Below are positions 1 to 6,224 of a stretch of 12,772 nt of DNA, in pieces. This stretch comes from an uncultured Rickettsiales bacterium. Lineage in GTDB: Bacteria; Pseudomonadota; Alphaproteobacteria; UBA8366. The notes beneath the pieces are model-generated. The model saw nothing but the letters and a program-made list of their open reading frames with translations. It was not told the origin of the DNA and ran no database searches. The stretch spans positions 1 to 12,772 of the forward strand of contig CAJWTF010000107.1 in the NCBI GenBank assembly GCA_913046825.1. Direction: 5' to 3'. How positions within the stretch are numbered: position 1 is the first letter of the stretch; each line of letters opens with the position of its first letter. The position numbers and the translations under genes are program-made.

Positions 1-712
1 CCGACAGCAGATAGACCGCCGCGTGGCCGATATCCCAACCGGTGCCTTTCGTTTGCATGGGCACCATGTCGACGCGCCGCTGCAACGCTTCATCACCAAG
101 ATGCGCCACCATCGGCGTCTCCACGGTACCAACAATGATGCAATTACAGCGAATACCTTGGGTCACGAAATTAGCGGCTGTTGAATGTGTCAGCCCATGC
201 AGCGCTGCTTTTGCCGTGGCGTAGGCCGCCGATCCCGTATCGACAATCATACCAGCGGCGCCGACGATCGACGAGATATTGATGACCGAGCCACCGCCAG
301 CCCGAAGCATCGCCGGAATGGCCGCCTTGGTGCCTTGCATTGCGGTCTTCAAATTGATCTGGACGACGCGATCCCAGTCATCCTCGGCGATCTCCACCAC
401 GGTACCAGGGCTGCCGCCACCGACATTGTTCACCAGCCCAGTGACCTTGCCGTAGCGTTCTTCCGCCGCCGCGACCATGGCATGGGCGTCTTCTTCCTGA
501 CTGACGTCACCAGCGAAAACCATAGCGTCTCCACCTTCGGCAAGGATTTCCTCGCGCAGTGCTTCCGCGCGCTCCGGCGTGCGATTGACCAGAACGACTT
601 TAGCTCCTTCCCGCGCGGATAAGACCGCCATTGCCTTGCCCGTGCCGACACCTTCGCCGCGCGAAGCCGCGCCCGCGATGATGATCACCTTGCCGTCGAG
701 CCTTCCGGTCAT
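1..712 (-). CDS. SDR family NAD(P)-dependent oxidoreductase, C-terminus cut by window edge
   Basis: Classical short-chain dehydrogenase/reductase, expected to be a cytosolic NAD(P)-dependent alcohol/carbonyl oxidoreductase. The ATG at 712 opens a frame of 237 codons that runs off the left edge. An SD-like AAGGA lies 8 nt upstream. The nucleotide-binding loop is the extended form GAASRGEGVGTGKA (residues 14-27) rather than the short TGxxxGIG. NNVGG follows at 95-99, Asn120 in VVQIN, the catalytic Ser in NISS (147/148), and YATAK with Tyr164 and Lys168, so the Asn-Ser-Tyr-Lys tetrad is complete. About 10-25 C-terminal residues are probably missing, judged from the usual 250-260 aa. It is the last visible gene of the left minus-strand block, separated from the nitronate monooxygenase-like gene by a palindromic repeat. 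The substrate cannot be told from sequence; a role in oxidising an alcohol intermediate of the same pathway is inference. Confidence 0.92.
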   Translation of the reverse strand, partial: MTGRLDGKVIIIAGAASRGEGVGTGKAMAVLSAREGAKVVLVNRTPERAEALREEILAEGGDAMVFAGDVSQEEDAHAMVAAAEERYGKVTGLVNNVGGGSPGTVVEIAEDDWDRVVQINLKTAMQGTKAAIPAMLRAGGGSVINISSIVGAAGMIVDTGSAAYATAKAALHGLTHSTAANFVTQGIRCNCIIVGTVETPMVAHLGDEALQRRVDMVPMQTKGTGWDIGHAAVYLLS

Positions 713-764
713 GTCTCAATTCCTTTGTTTGCTCTGTCGTACTATCCAGCTGACCGCCATGCTT

Positions 765-852
765 CGACAAGCTCAGCATGACGGACGGGTGATTGGGACT
801 ACCAGTAGTCCACCATCCTAAGCGCCCCAAGCCCGTCATCCTGAGCTTGTCG
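765..852. repeat. Intergenic inverted-repeat element with a nested palindrome
   Basis: Two 20-bp arms (765-784 and 833-852) are reverse complements at 19 of 20 positions; the left arm reads CGACAAGCTCAGCATGACGG. Between them a second, perfect palindrome, GGACTAC-CA-GTAGTCC, sits at 796-811. The motif CGACAAGCTCAGGATGAC is, from memory, a widespread dispersed intergenic repeat in proteobacterial genomes, so this is probably a REP/MITE-like unit. It fills most of the gap between the nitronate monooxygenase-like gene and the SDR and could form a strong hairpin in their transcript. No open reading frame or transposase is associated with it. Confidence 0.75.
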
Positions 853-875
853 ATGGGCGGCGGGTGGTTAGCCCC

Positions 876-1760
876 TCACCCAACATTATTAAACTCACGC
901 GCCACCCGTTCGACCAATTCGGCCACTGGCGGCAGGTCCTTTACACCCGAGACCGAGTGCCCAGCGGACCATGTATCTTTCCAGCGCTTCGGTCGTTTGT
1001 CCGGATTTATATCCTCGGCGACATTGATCATACCACGTACCGGCAAGGCGTCCGGATCAAGTCCCGCCGCAACAATCGACGGTCGCAGCTTGCTGGCGGG
1101 CAGGCCCGTGAAGGCGCTGGTCAGCATCACATCGTCGAGCGAAGACGACACCAGCATATCTTTATACCCCTGCACCGCCATGCTTTCCTGGGTGGCGATG
1201 AAACGGGTCCCCATATAGGCGAGGTCACACCCGAGCGTCATCGCGGCCTTGAGCGCCACGCCATCACTAATGCCGCCCGCCAAAACCACCGGCCCGTCAT
1301 AGATATCGCGAACCGCGCGCACGAAGGCGAACGGATTGGCCCAACCGGTCTGGCCGCCAGCCCCCGCCGCCAACAAAATCAATCCGTCGACACCGGTCGC
1401 GATGGCTTTCTCCGCGTGGCGCATGGAGGCAATATCGGCAAAGACACGACCCCCATAGCCATTAATGGTGTCCATGATCGGCGCCGGGCTGCCGACACTG
1501 GCGATCACCAACGGTGCCTTGTGCTGGGCGACCAATGCAGCGTCCTCGTGCAACCGCGTGTTCGATTTGTGGACGATCAAGTTGGGCGCGAAGGGAGCGC
1601 CTCCCTTGGTCTCCGCGACCATGCGCCCAAGCCATTGGTCAAGGTCTTCGAGGGTTCGGCAATTGGCTGTCGGGAACGAGCCGATGGCTCCCGCCCGGCA
1701 CGTTGCGATAACTAGGTCGGGGCCGGAGACCAGAAACATCGGCGCCGCGATCACTGGCAC
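876..1760 (-). CDS. Nitronate monooxygenase-like FMN-dependent oxidoreductase (start uncertain)
   Basis: TIM-barrel flavoprotein of the 2-nitropropane dioxygenase/nitronate monooxygenase family, which binds FMN and oxidises alkyl nitronates to carbonyl compounds plus nitrite. Visible family segments, numbered from GTG1760, are PVIAAPMFLVSGPDL (2-16), FADIASMRHAEKAI (107-120), AAGAGGQTGW (131-140), the phosphate-binding GGISDGVAL (162-170) and MGTRFIAT (183-190). In class I enzymes the GGQ position is the catalytic His (GGH); here it is Gln137, so true nitronate oxidation is doubtful. The first canonical start is GTG1760, but family-like residues (LPADIADKLR) continue in frame upstream to about 1790. 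The only SD (GAGGGGG, 1804-1810) faces an ATA at 1794-1796. The coordinates given are the conservative ones. The gene lies between two palindromic repeats, downstream of the ThDP lyase. The family call is firm; the substrate is unknown. Confidence 0.85.
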   Translation of the reverse strand: MPVIAAPMFLVSGPDLVIATCRAGAIGSFPTANCRTLEDLDQWLGRMVAETKGGAPFAPNLIVHKSNTRLHEDAALVAQHKAPLVIASVGSPAPIMDTINGYGGRVFADIASMRHAEKAIATGVDGLILLAAGAGGQTGWANPFAFVRAVRDIYDGPVVLAGGISDGVALKAAMTLGCDLAYMGTRFIATQESMAVQGYKDMLVSSSLDDVMLTSAFTGLPASKLRPSIVAAGLDPDALPVRGMINVAEDINPDKRPKRWKDTWSAGHSVSGVKDLPPVAELVERVAREFNNVG

Positions 1761-1803
1761 ACGGAGTTTATCGGCTATGTCAGCTGGTAGAGTTATGGCG
1801 CAT

Positions 1804-1810
1804 CCCCCTC
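1804..1810 (-). promoter_or_regulatory. Shine-Dalgarno-like GAGGGGG positioned for an ATA codon
   Basis: On the minus strand GAGGGGG ends 7 nt before ATA at 1796-1794, which is ideal spacing. ATA-ACT-CTA-CCA-GCT-GAC continues in frame into the nitronate monooxygenase-like protein. There is no ATG, GTG or TTG in frame between the upstream stop (TGA, 1811-1809) and GTG1760. An ATG at 1803-1801 is in another frame and reaches a stop after seven codons. The SD-like bases also form the end of the dispersed repeat. A real start at ATA, or a recently lost ATG, is inferred. Confidence 0.45.
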
Positions 1811-1865
1811 ACCTTAAGCCACTCCCGCCAGGGGAGAAGGGACAATAACGCGTTCGAACTCAAAC

Positions 1866-1889
1866 CCCTCTCCCGCTTGCGGGAGAGGG
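1866..1889 (-). terminator. GC-rich hairpin after the ThDP enzyme gene, possible attenuator
   Basis: This perfect 11-bp stem lies about 20 bp past the minus-strand stop codon of the ThDP enzyme (1909-1911). On the minus strand it is followed by GTTTGAGTT, only a weak T-tract. It may stall or partly terminate transcription, or protect the upstream mRNA, as REP-type hairpins do. Intrinsic termination is not established because the T-run is poor. Confidence 0.4.
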
Positions 1890-1908
1890 TTGGTGTGAGG
1901 GCTGGCGA

Positions 1909-3555
1909 TCACGTTGCGTAGTTCGTGAACGCGGTCGTCGTCGCCCGGGCGGTGTAGTCCGTCTTGACGTTGACGAGTGCTACCTTGCCTTCGTCATTCG
2001 CCTTGCGGGCACGATCGAGGGCGGCCCGAATATCGTCCGGCTGCTCAACATATTCAGCATGACAGCCAAGACTTTCCGCCATCTTATCGTAGCGCGTGTA
2101 GCCCAGGTCACGGCCCGGCTTCGAGCCATCCGGATCGCCGGTCCATCCGCCGTTCAGGCTGATGACCACTGTGATCGGTAGATTGTGACGCACGGCCGTG
2201 TCGAGCTCCATCGCGTTGAGGCCGAACGATCCATCGCCGTGCACGACAACCACTTGCTTGTCGGGCTTCGCCGCTTTCGCGCCGACGCCGAACGGCATAC
2301 CGACGCCCATAGTGCCGAATACGCCGGAATTCAGACGGTGTCCCGGCTCGAAACTCGGCATGGCTTGGCGGCCATAGTTCAGAATTTCCTGACCGTCAAC
2401 ACAGAGAATACCGTCACGGTCGATGAAATCGCGAACTTCCTTGCAGAGACGCAGCGGATGGATCGGCGTCGAGGGGTTGGAGAGAATTTTCTCCGCCTCT
2501 TCCGTCTTCGCCGAGTTGCGCCCGCGCAGACGCTCGCGCCATGTCGCGTAGGTCTCTGGCGTCACGGTGCCCTTGATCGCGCTGGTCAGCTGCTTAAGCA
2601 CGGTTTGAACGTCGGCGACAACACCGACATCCAAGGGACGTGGGCTGTTGGCGATCTCACCTGGATCGATGTCGACCCGCACAACGGCCGCATCACCATT
2701 AAAGCGCGGCGGTGCGGCGTGACCGATGATGTAGTTCATCCGTGTGCCCAGAACCAAGATCACGTCGGCTTCGCGGAAGGCGGTGGAACGCGCCGTCAGA
2801 TAGCAATAATCGTGATCCTCCGGAATCACACCGCGACTTTGCGGCGTGGTGTAGAACGGAATGCCGGACGCTTCCACAAAATCTTTCAGCTCCTTCGCCG
2901 CGTCGGACCAGATAATCCCGGTGCCGGAAATAATGACCGGTTGTTTCGCGCCCTTCAAAAGATCGAGGATCTGTTTCATTTGGTTGTCGTCGGCGGCGGG
3001 GCGACTGCGCTTTGACGGGTCCCAAGGCTCCGGCCAATCGAGGGTATTTTCGTCCACTTCCGCATAGAGCACGTCGCCCGGCAGATCGAGATAGACGGGT
3101 CCCGGCTTGCCGCTCATCGATTCGCGGAAGGCACGGTTGATGAGCTCCGGAATACGACGCGGGTTGTGAATGCGCTCTGCCCACTTGGTGCAGCTCTCGA
3201 ACATCGGCACTTGCTCGATTTCTTGGAAGACCTGGCGGCCAGTGGAAGCATCCGGGCTGGCGCCGCCGAGCGCGATGATCGGTGTGCAATCCGCCCAAGC
3301 ATGAGCCACACCCGTCACCAGGTTCGTCGTCGCCGGACCAGAGGCCGCCATGCAAATGCCGGGCCGATTGCGCAGACGCGCGTAGGCAAAAGCCGCCATC
3401 GCGCCCGCCTGCTCGTGGCGCACATCAATGCCGCGTATACCTTCCGCCATCGTCGACAATTCGACGTCCATCATCGGACCGCCCATGATGTAGAAGAACA
3501 TATCCGCGCCCTGTTGCTTAAGCGCCTTCGCGATAATTTCCGAACCGATTGCCAT
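1909..3555 (-). CDS. Thiamine-diphosphate-dependent lyase/decarboxylase (acetolactate synthase / 2-hydroxyacyl-CoA lyase superfamily)
   Basis: A 548-aa cytosolic ThDP enzyme of the usual superfamily length. The N-terminal pyrimidine-binding domain carries the activating glutamate in RHEQAG (Glu48). A central Rossmann-like domain follows (about 190-330, with VLGTRMNYIIG at 268-278). The C-terminal pyrophosphate domain has the metal/ThDP motif GDGSFG (440-445) and closes with SLNGGW (466-471), where Asn468 is kept but the usual second Asn is Gly. The family forms or cleaves C-C bonds next to carbonyls, as in acetolactate synthase, oxalyl-CoA decarboxylase, 2-hydroxyacyl-CoA lyase and benzaldehyde lyase. 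No small regulatory subunit gene is nearby and the locus is not a branched amino-acid operon, so a catabolic lyase/decarboxylase is more likely than biosynthetic acetolactate synthase (inference). The ATG has a strong SD, AAGGGAGG, 5 nt upstream. It lies 105 bp downstream of the halohydrin dehalogenase-like gene. Confidence 0.9.
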   Translation of the reverse strand: MAIGSEIIAKALKQQGADMFFYIMGGPMMDVELSTMAEGIRGIDVRHEQAGAMAAFAYARLRNRPGICMAASGPATTNLVTGVAHAWADCTPIIALGGASPDASTGRQVFQEIEQVPMFESCTKWAERIHNPRRIPELINRAFRESMSGKPGPVYLDLPGDVLYAEVDENTLDWPEPWDPSKRSRPAADDNQMKQILDLLKGAKQPVIISGTGIIWSDAAKELKDFVEASGIPFYTTPQSRGVIPEDHDYCYLTARSTAFREADVILVLGTRMNYIIGHAAPPRFNGDAAVVRVDIDPGEIANSPRPLDVGVVADVQTVLKQLTSAIKGTVTPETYATWRERLRGRNSAKTEEAEKILSNPSTPIHPLRLCKEVRDFIDRDGILCVDGQEILNYGRQAMPSFEPGHRLNSGVFGTMGVGMPFGVGAKAAKPDKQVVVVHGDGSFGLNAMELDTAVRHNLPITVVISLNGGWTGDPDGSKPGRDLGYTRYDKMAESLGCHAEYVEQPDDIRAALDRARKANDEGKVALVNVKTDYTARATTTAFTNYAT

Positions 3556-3578
3556 GATAGCCTCCCTTATGAAATTAC

Positions 3579-3632
3579 GAGCGCGACCGAAGCGCTCCGC
3601 TTACCGAAAGAAATGCATCAACGGAAAGAAAT
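3579..3632. repeat. Short inverted and direct repeats upstream of the ThDP enzyme gene
   Basis: The 105-bp gap between the halohydrin dehalogenase-like gene and the ThDP enzyme holds a GAGCGC/GCGCTC hairpin (3579-3584 with 3592-3597, 7-nt loop) and two direct copies of GAAAGAAAT (3606-3614 and 3624-3632, 18 bp start to start). This could be an operator or an internal promoter region for the ThDP gene. I saw no convincing -35/-10 pair, so the role is a guess. Confidence 0.3.
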
Positions 3633-3660
3633 TTCGAGGGCTCGGCTGAATGGTCTCGCT

Positions 3661-4392
3661 CTAAGCCCAGCCGCCGGAGATCGGCACCACGTGGCCGGTC
3701 ACGAACCCGCATTTATCGGAAGCAAAGAACGCGATCAGCTCCGCGACTTCTTCCGGTTGCCCGAGACGTCTCGCCGGAATGTTCGAGAGCATCTTCTTCA
3801 TGGCCACCTCGTTCTCCGTGAGTTCGGGCGGAAAGTAGGTCGGGTTCTCGATATAATTGGGAGCAATGGCGTTGACCTGGATGTTGGATGAAGCCAGTTC
3901 GAGGGAGAGCGATTTCACCATCGCGTTCCCGGCGCCCCGCCCGGTCGCGTACATCGAATAGTTGGCTAGCCCACGAAGGGGCGCGGCGGACGTCACCATG
4001 ATGATTTTGCCAAAACCAGCCGCTTTCATTGACGGCACCGCCGCGCCGATCAACCGATACGGCCAGACTACCAATGCCTCCATGGCGCGCCGCATCTCGT
4101 CCGGGTCCGCTTCGTCGACAGGCGCGCGCACCGCGGGATAGGCGTCATTGCTGATCAGAACATCGATCCGGCCCTGCGCGGACAACGCTTCGGCTACGAC
4201 GTCCTCCGGCTCCGGCGCTGCGAGGGCGATGGTTCCCGGAAATTCGGCCTCGAACGCCGAGCGATTGTCCGGGTCGGAAAACTCTTTGTCATGACAGATT
4301 ACCCGCGCGCCATAACCGGCGAGCACCTTTGCCGAGCCTGGGCCGACGAAATGCCGGGCGTTGGTGATCACGACGACACGATCTTCCAGCAA
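3661..4392 (-). CDS. Halohydrin dehalogenase-like SDR
   Basis: An SDR-fold protein of 243 aa that fits halohydrin dehalogenases (haloalcohol = epoxide + halide, cofactor-independent) rather than a normal reductase. The dinucleotide glycine motif is replaced by TNARHFVG (10-17), matching the dehalogenase pattern T-x4-F/Y-x-G of the halide pocket. The catalytic residues follow S-x12-Y-x3-R: Ser135, Tyr148 and Arg152, with Arg in place of SDR Lys. Other stretches resemble what I recall of HheC: CHDKEF (33-38), DVLISNDAY (77-85), APNYIENP (177-184) and RRLGQPEEVAELIAF (208-222). The start is TTG at 4392, 5 bp after the sulfatase stop, with SD GGAG inside the end of the sulfatase gene 8 nt upstream, so the two are probably translationally coupled. 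The family also uses nitrite, cyanide and azide in epoxide opening, so the physiological leaving group is open. The family call is strong; substrate and subtype are unknown. Confidence 0.88.
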   Translation of the reverse strand: MLEDRVVVITNARHFVGPGSAKVLAGYGARVICHDKEFSDPDNRSAFEAEFPGTIALAAPEPEDVVAEALSAQGRIDVLISNDAYPAVRAPVDEADPDEMRRAMEALVVWPYRLIGAAVPSMKAAGFGKIIMVTSAAPLRGLANYSMYATGRGAGNAMVKSLSLELASSNIQVNAIAPNYIENPTYFPPELTENEVAMKKMLSNIPARRLGQPEEVAELIAFFASDKCGFVTGHVVPISGGWA

Positions 4393-4397
4393 ATTCC

Positions 4398-5885
4398 CTA
4401 CTCCAATTCGCGGCGCAGCGCGGCATCGATTGCGTCCGGCACCGGCGTGTAACTTTTTGTCGTGACGAGGTTAGCAAAAACCTGCTCGGGACCATCGGCC
4501 CGTTCGATCATCTCTTTCTGAGCGGCATTCGCCTGCCGGTCGATTTCCTCGGGGTCAACCATACCACGCAAAATCGCCTCGTAATCCCGCAGCACGTCAA
4601 CATAGAGCGGGTCGCTCGAAAGGTCGTGTTCTTCTTCCGGATCGGATTCCAGATCGAACAATTCCGGCTCAAATCCGACATAATAAATATACTTGTAGCG
4701 CCCCTTGCGGATCATGAAGGAGCCGGAGGGCGATTTGGCCGCATGGTATTCGCTGAAAGCGACGCGGTCCGGATCGTTATCCTCAGCCGCAATTCCAAAC
4801 AAGCAGCGGCCTGGCAATTCGCCCGCATCCGAGTCCTCGGAAATCGTCCAGTTGATGATGCTGGGATGCACGTCCACCAAAGAGACCGGCGTTCGCGAAA
4901 CCTTACCGACCGGTGCGCCCGCGCCGGCGAGGATCATCGGAATGCCGCTCGCTTCCTCGTAATGGTTGGATTTTCCCCACTGCCCGCGCGCACCGGCACT
5001 CTCGCCATGATCCGAAGTGTAGATCACCCGAGTGCGTCCCAGACCGCCGATATCCATCAGCGTGTTGACGACTTTACCGACCATGGCGTCCATGAAACTG
5101 CACAGCCCCAGATAAGCCGCATAGGCCGTCTTATGGGCTCTGGTGCTGCCGTCGGCGCCGAGATTGATCTTCATGATGTCGCCGAGCCAAGGGTGATGGA
5201 TGTAATCCGTCTGATGGCCGAGCTTCGGCATCGGCATCTGATCGACCGGATAGAGGTCGAAGAATTCATCGGGCGCCAGCAGAGGATAATGCGGCGTCAC
5301 GAAACTAACGAAGAGGACCCAAGGCTCGTCCGAATCCGCCCTCTCAAGCAGCCAATCGGAGGCCAGCTGCGCGACTTTCCGGTCGTAGCGGGTATATTCG
5401 CTTTCTCCTCGACCCGCCTCGAGCACGATCCCGGCGGCGCCCCCGCCCGGCTTCGGCGGCGGTGGGCGAAAATCTGGGAATTGCTTTCGCACCGACGTGT
5501 GGATCATGCCGACGCCATCCTTGATGTGCATCGGTAAGTGCTGGCGATCCAGGCCGGTCGGGTCCTCTTCCGAGCGGTAGTGGAGCTTTCCAATGGATTC
5601 GACCCGGACGCCCGCATCCTGCAGATGATGGCCCCAGCCTTTCACCCGACCGTCGTAGGCAATCGCATTGTCCCAATAGCCGATGTCATGGACATATCGC
5701 CCGGTCGCGAAACTGGCGCGGGCGGGGACGCAGATCGGACAGTTGGTATAAGCCCGATCGAAGCGCGTGCCCCGCGCGGCCAAAGCGTCGAGGTGCGGCG
5801 TCTTCACCAAGGGATGCCCGGCGGAGCCCATCATCTTCGGGTTGTGCTCGTCCGCCATAATGACGAGCATATTTCTCGGCTCCAT
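4398..5885 (-). CDS. Cys-type sulfatase (alkaline phosphatase superfamily hydrolase)
   Basis: A 495-aa hydrolase of the arylsulfatase/choline-sulfatase/phosphonate monoester hydrolase group. The formylglycine signature C-x-P-x-R is CVPAR at 52-56, followed by TGR (61-63), so Cys52 should be converted to formylglycine by a separate maturase. Metal ligands are visible as Asp12 (MADEH) near the N-terminus and SDHGE (291-295). WGKSNHYEE (303-311) supplies the usual active-site Lys/His region. The C-terminal ELFDLESDPEEEHDL (408-422) is typical of sulfatases. No signal peptide is visible, so it should act in the cytoplasm on an imported or internally made ester. The ATG has a GAGG about 8 nt upstream, 15 bp after the NIPSNAP gene. 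It could instead hydrolyse phosphonate or phosphate diesters, since these share the motif. No formylglycine-generating enzyme gene is in the window. Confidence 0.93.
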   Translation of the reverse strand: MEPRNMLVIMADEHNPKMMGSAGHPLVKTPHLDALAARGTRFDRAYTNCPICVPARASFATGRYVHDIGYWDNAIAYDGRVKGWGHHLQDAGVRVESIGKLHYRSEEDPTGLDRQHLPMHIKDGVGMIHTSVRKQFPDFRPPPPKPGGGAAGIVLEAGRGESEYTRYDRKVAQLASDWLLERADSDEPWVLFVSFVTPHYPLLAPDEFFDLYPVDQMPMPKLGHQTDYIHHPWLGDIMKINLGADGSTRAHKTAYAAYLGLCSFMDAMVGKVVNTLMDIGGLGRTRVIYTSDHGESAGARGQWGKSNHYEEASGIPMILAGAGAPVGKVSRTPVSLVDVHPSIINWTISEDSDAGELPGRCLFGIAAEDNDPDRVAFSEYHAAKSPSGSFMIRKGRYKYIYYVGFEPELFDLESDPEEEHDLSSDPLYVDVLRDYEAILRGMVDPEEIDRQANAAQKEMIERADGPEQVFANLVTTKSYTPVPDAIDAALRRELE

Positions 5886-5900
5886 CGCCGACGCCTCGCG

Positions 5901-6224
5901 CTATTGTACCGTCGACTTGGAGGTCGGAATGATGCGCGTGACCACGTTCTGCTCCCGATCAAGGTAATCAGGCACTCGCGGCCCCATCTCGTTCTTCCAA
6001 TAATCGGTCTCGTAGACCGCTGCATAGAGCTCCTTGCGTTGCTCTTCGCTCTCGAAACGGCGCAACCAAACATAGACCGTCTCGTCTTCCTCACCGCCGA
6101 AACTGCCGCAGATCACCATGCCCTTGGAGACTTGAAAGGGAATAATTTCCTCTTCCATGATCTTTATCCATTCGGCCAGCTTACCGGGCTTCACCTTGTA
6201 TTGTCGCAATTCGTAGAAAGCCAT
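5901..6224 (-). CDS. NIPSNAP family small protein
   Basis: A 107-aa single-domain protein beginning MAFYELRQYKVKPGK, the characteristic first strand of NIPSNAP proteins (ferredoxin-like dimeric alpha/beta barrel fold). YVWLRRFESEEQRKELYAA (51-69) and the short YWKNEMGPRVPDY (75-87) fit the same fold. The biochemical role of bacterial NIPSNAP proteins is largely unknown. Proteins of this fold often sit in catabolic clusters as small enzymes or binding partners. It is the first gene of the left block. The ATG at 6224 has an AGGGAGAG SD about 8 nt upstream, and the sulfatase starts 15 bp after its stop, so the two are surely cotranscribed. There is no signal peptide or membrane segment. EthD or antibiotic biosynthesis monooxygenase domains share the fold but fit the N-terminal motif less well. 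Confidence 0.87.
   Translation of the reverse strand: MAFYELRQYKVKPGKLAEWIKIMEEEIIPFQVSKGMVICGSFGGEEDETVYVWLRRFESEEQRKELYAAVYETDYWKNEMGPRVPDYLDREQNVVTRIIPTSKSTVQ

Larger units (their letters stand above)
1804..1901. repeat. Paired REP/MITE-like palindromic element
   Basis: A stretch of about 98 bp is bounded by inverted ends: CCCCCTCACC at the left and GGTGTGAGGGC at the right. Each half contains a degenerate copy of the purine-rich/pyrimidine-rich repeat built around CTCTCCC...GGGAGAGG. The right half holds a perfect 11-bp stem, CCCTCTCCCGC-TT-GCGGGAGAGGG (1866-1889). The left half (about 1804-1845) is the more diverged copy in opposite orientation. Such units are, from memory, common intergenic repeats in proteobacteria. 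The element fills the gap between the ThDP enzyme stop (1909) and the nitronate monooxygenase-like gene and reaches that gene's start region. Confidence 0.75.

Noticed and set aside
1909..3555. Naming the ThDP enzyme ilvB (acetolactate synthase large subunit).
   Set aside because: No adjacent ilvN or ilvC, a catabolic neighbourhood, and a modified NN motif make this name unsafe.
3606..3632. GAAAGAAAT repeats as a CRISPR fragment.
   Set aside because: Only two 9-bp copies with a 9-bp gap, far too short for repeat-spacer units, and no cas genes.
3661..4392. Annotation as an ordinary FabG-like reductase.
   Set aside because: The glycine-rich cofactor motif and the catalytic Lys are both replaced in exactly the pattern of halohydrin dehalogenases.
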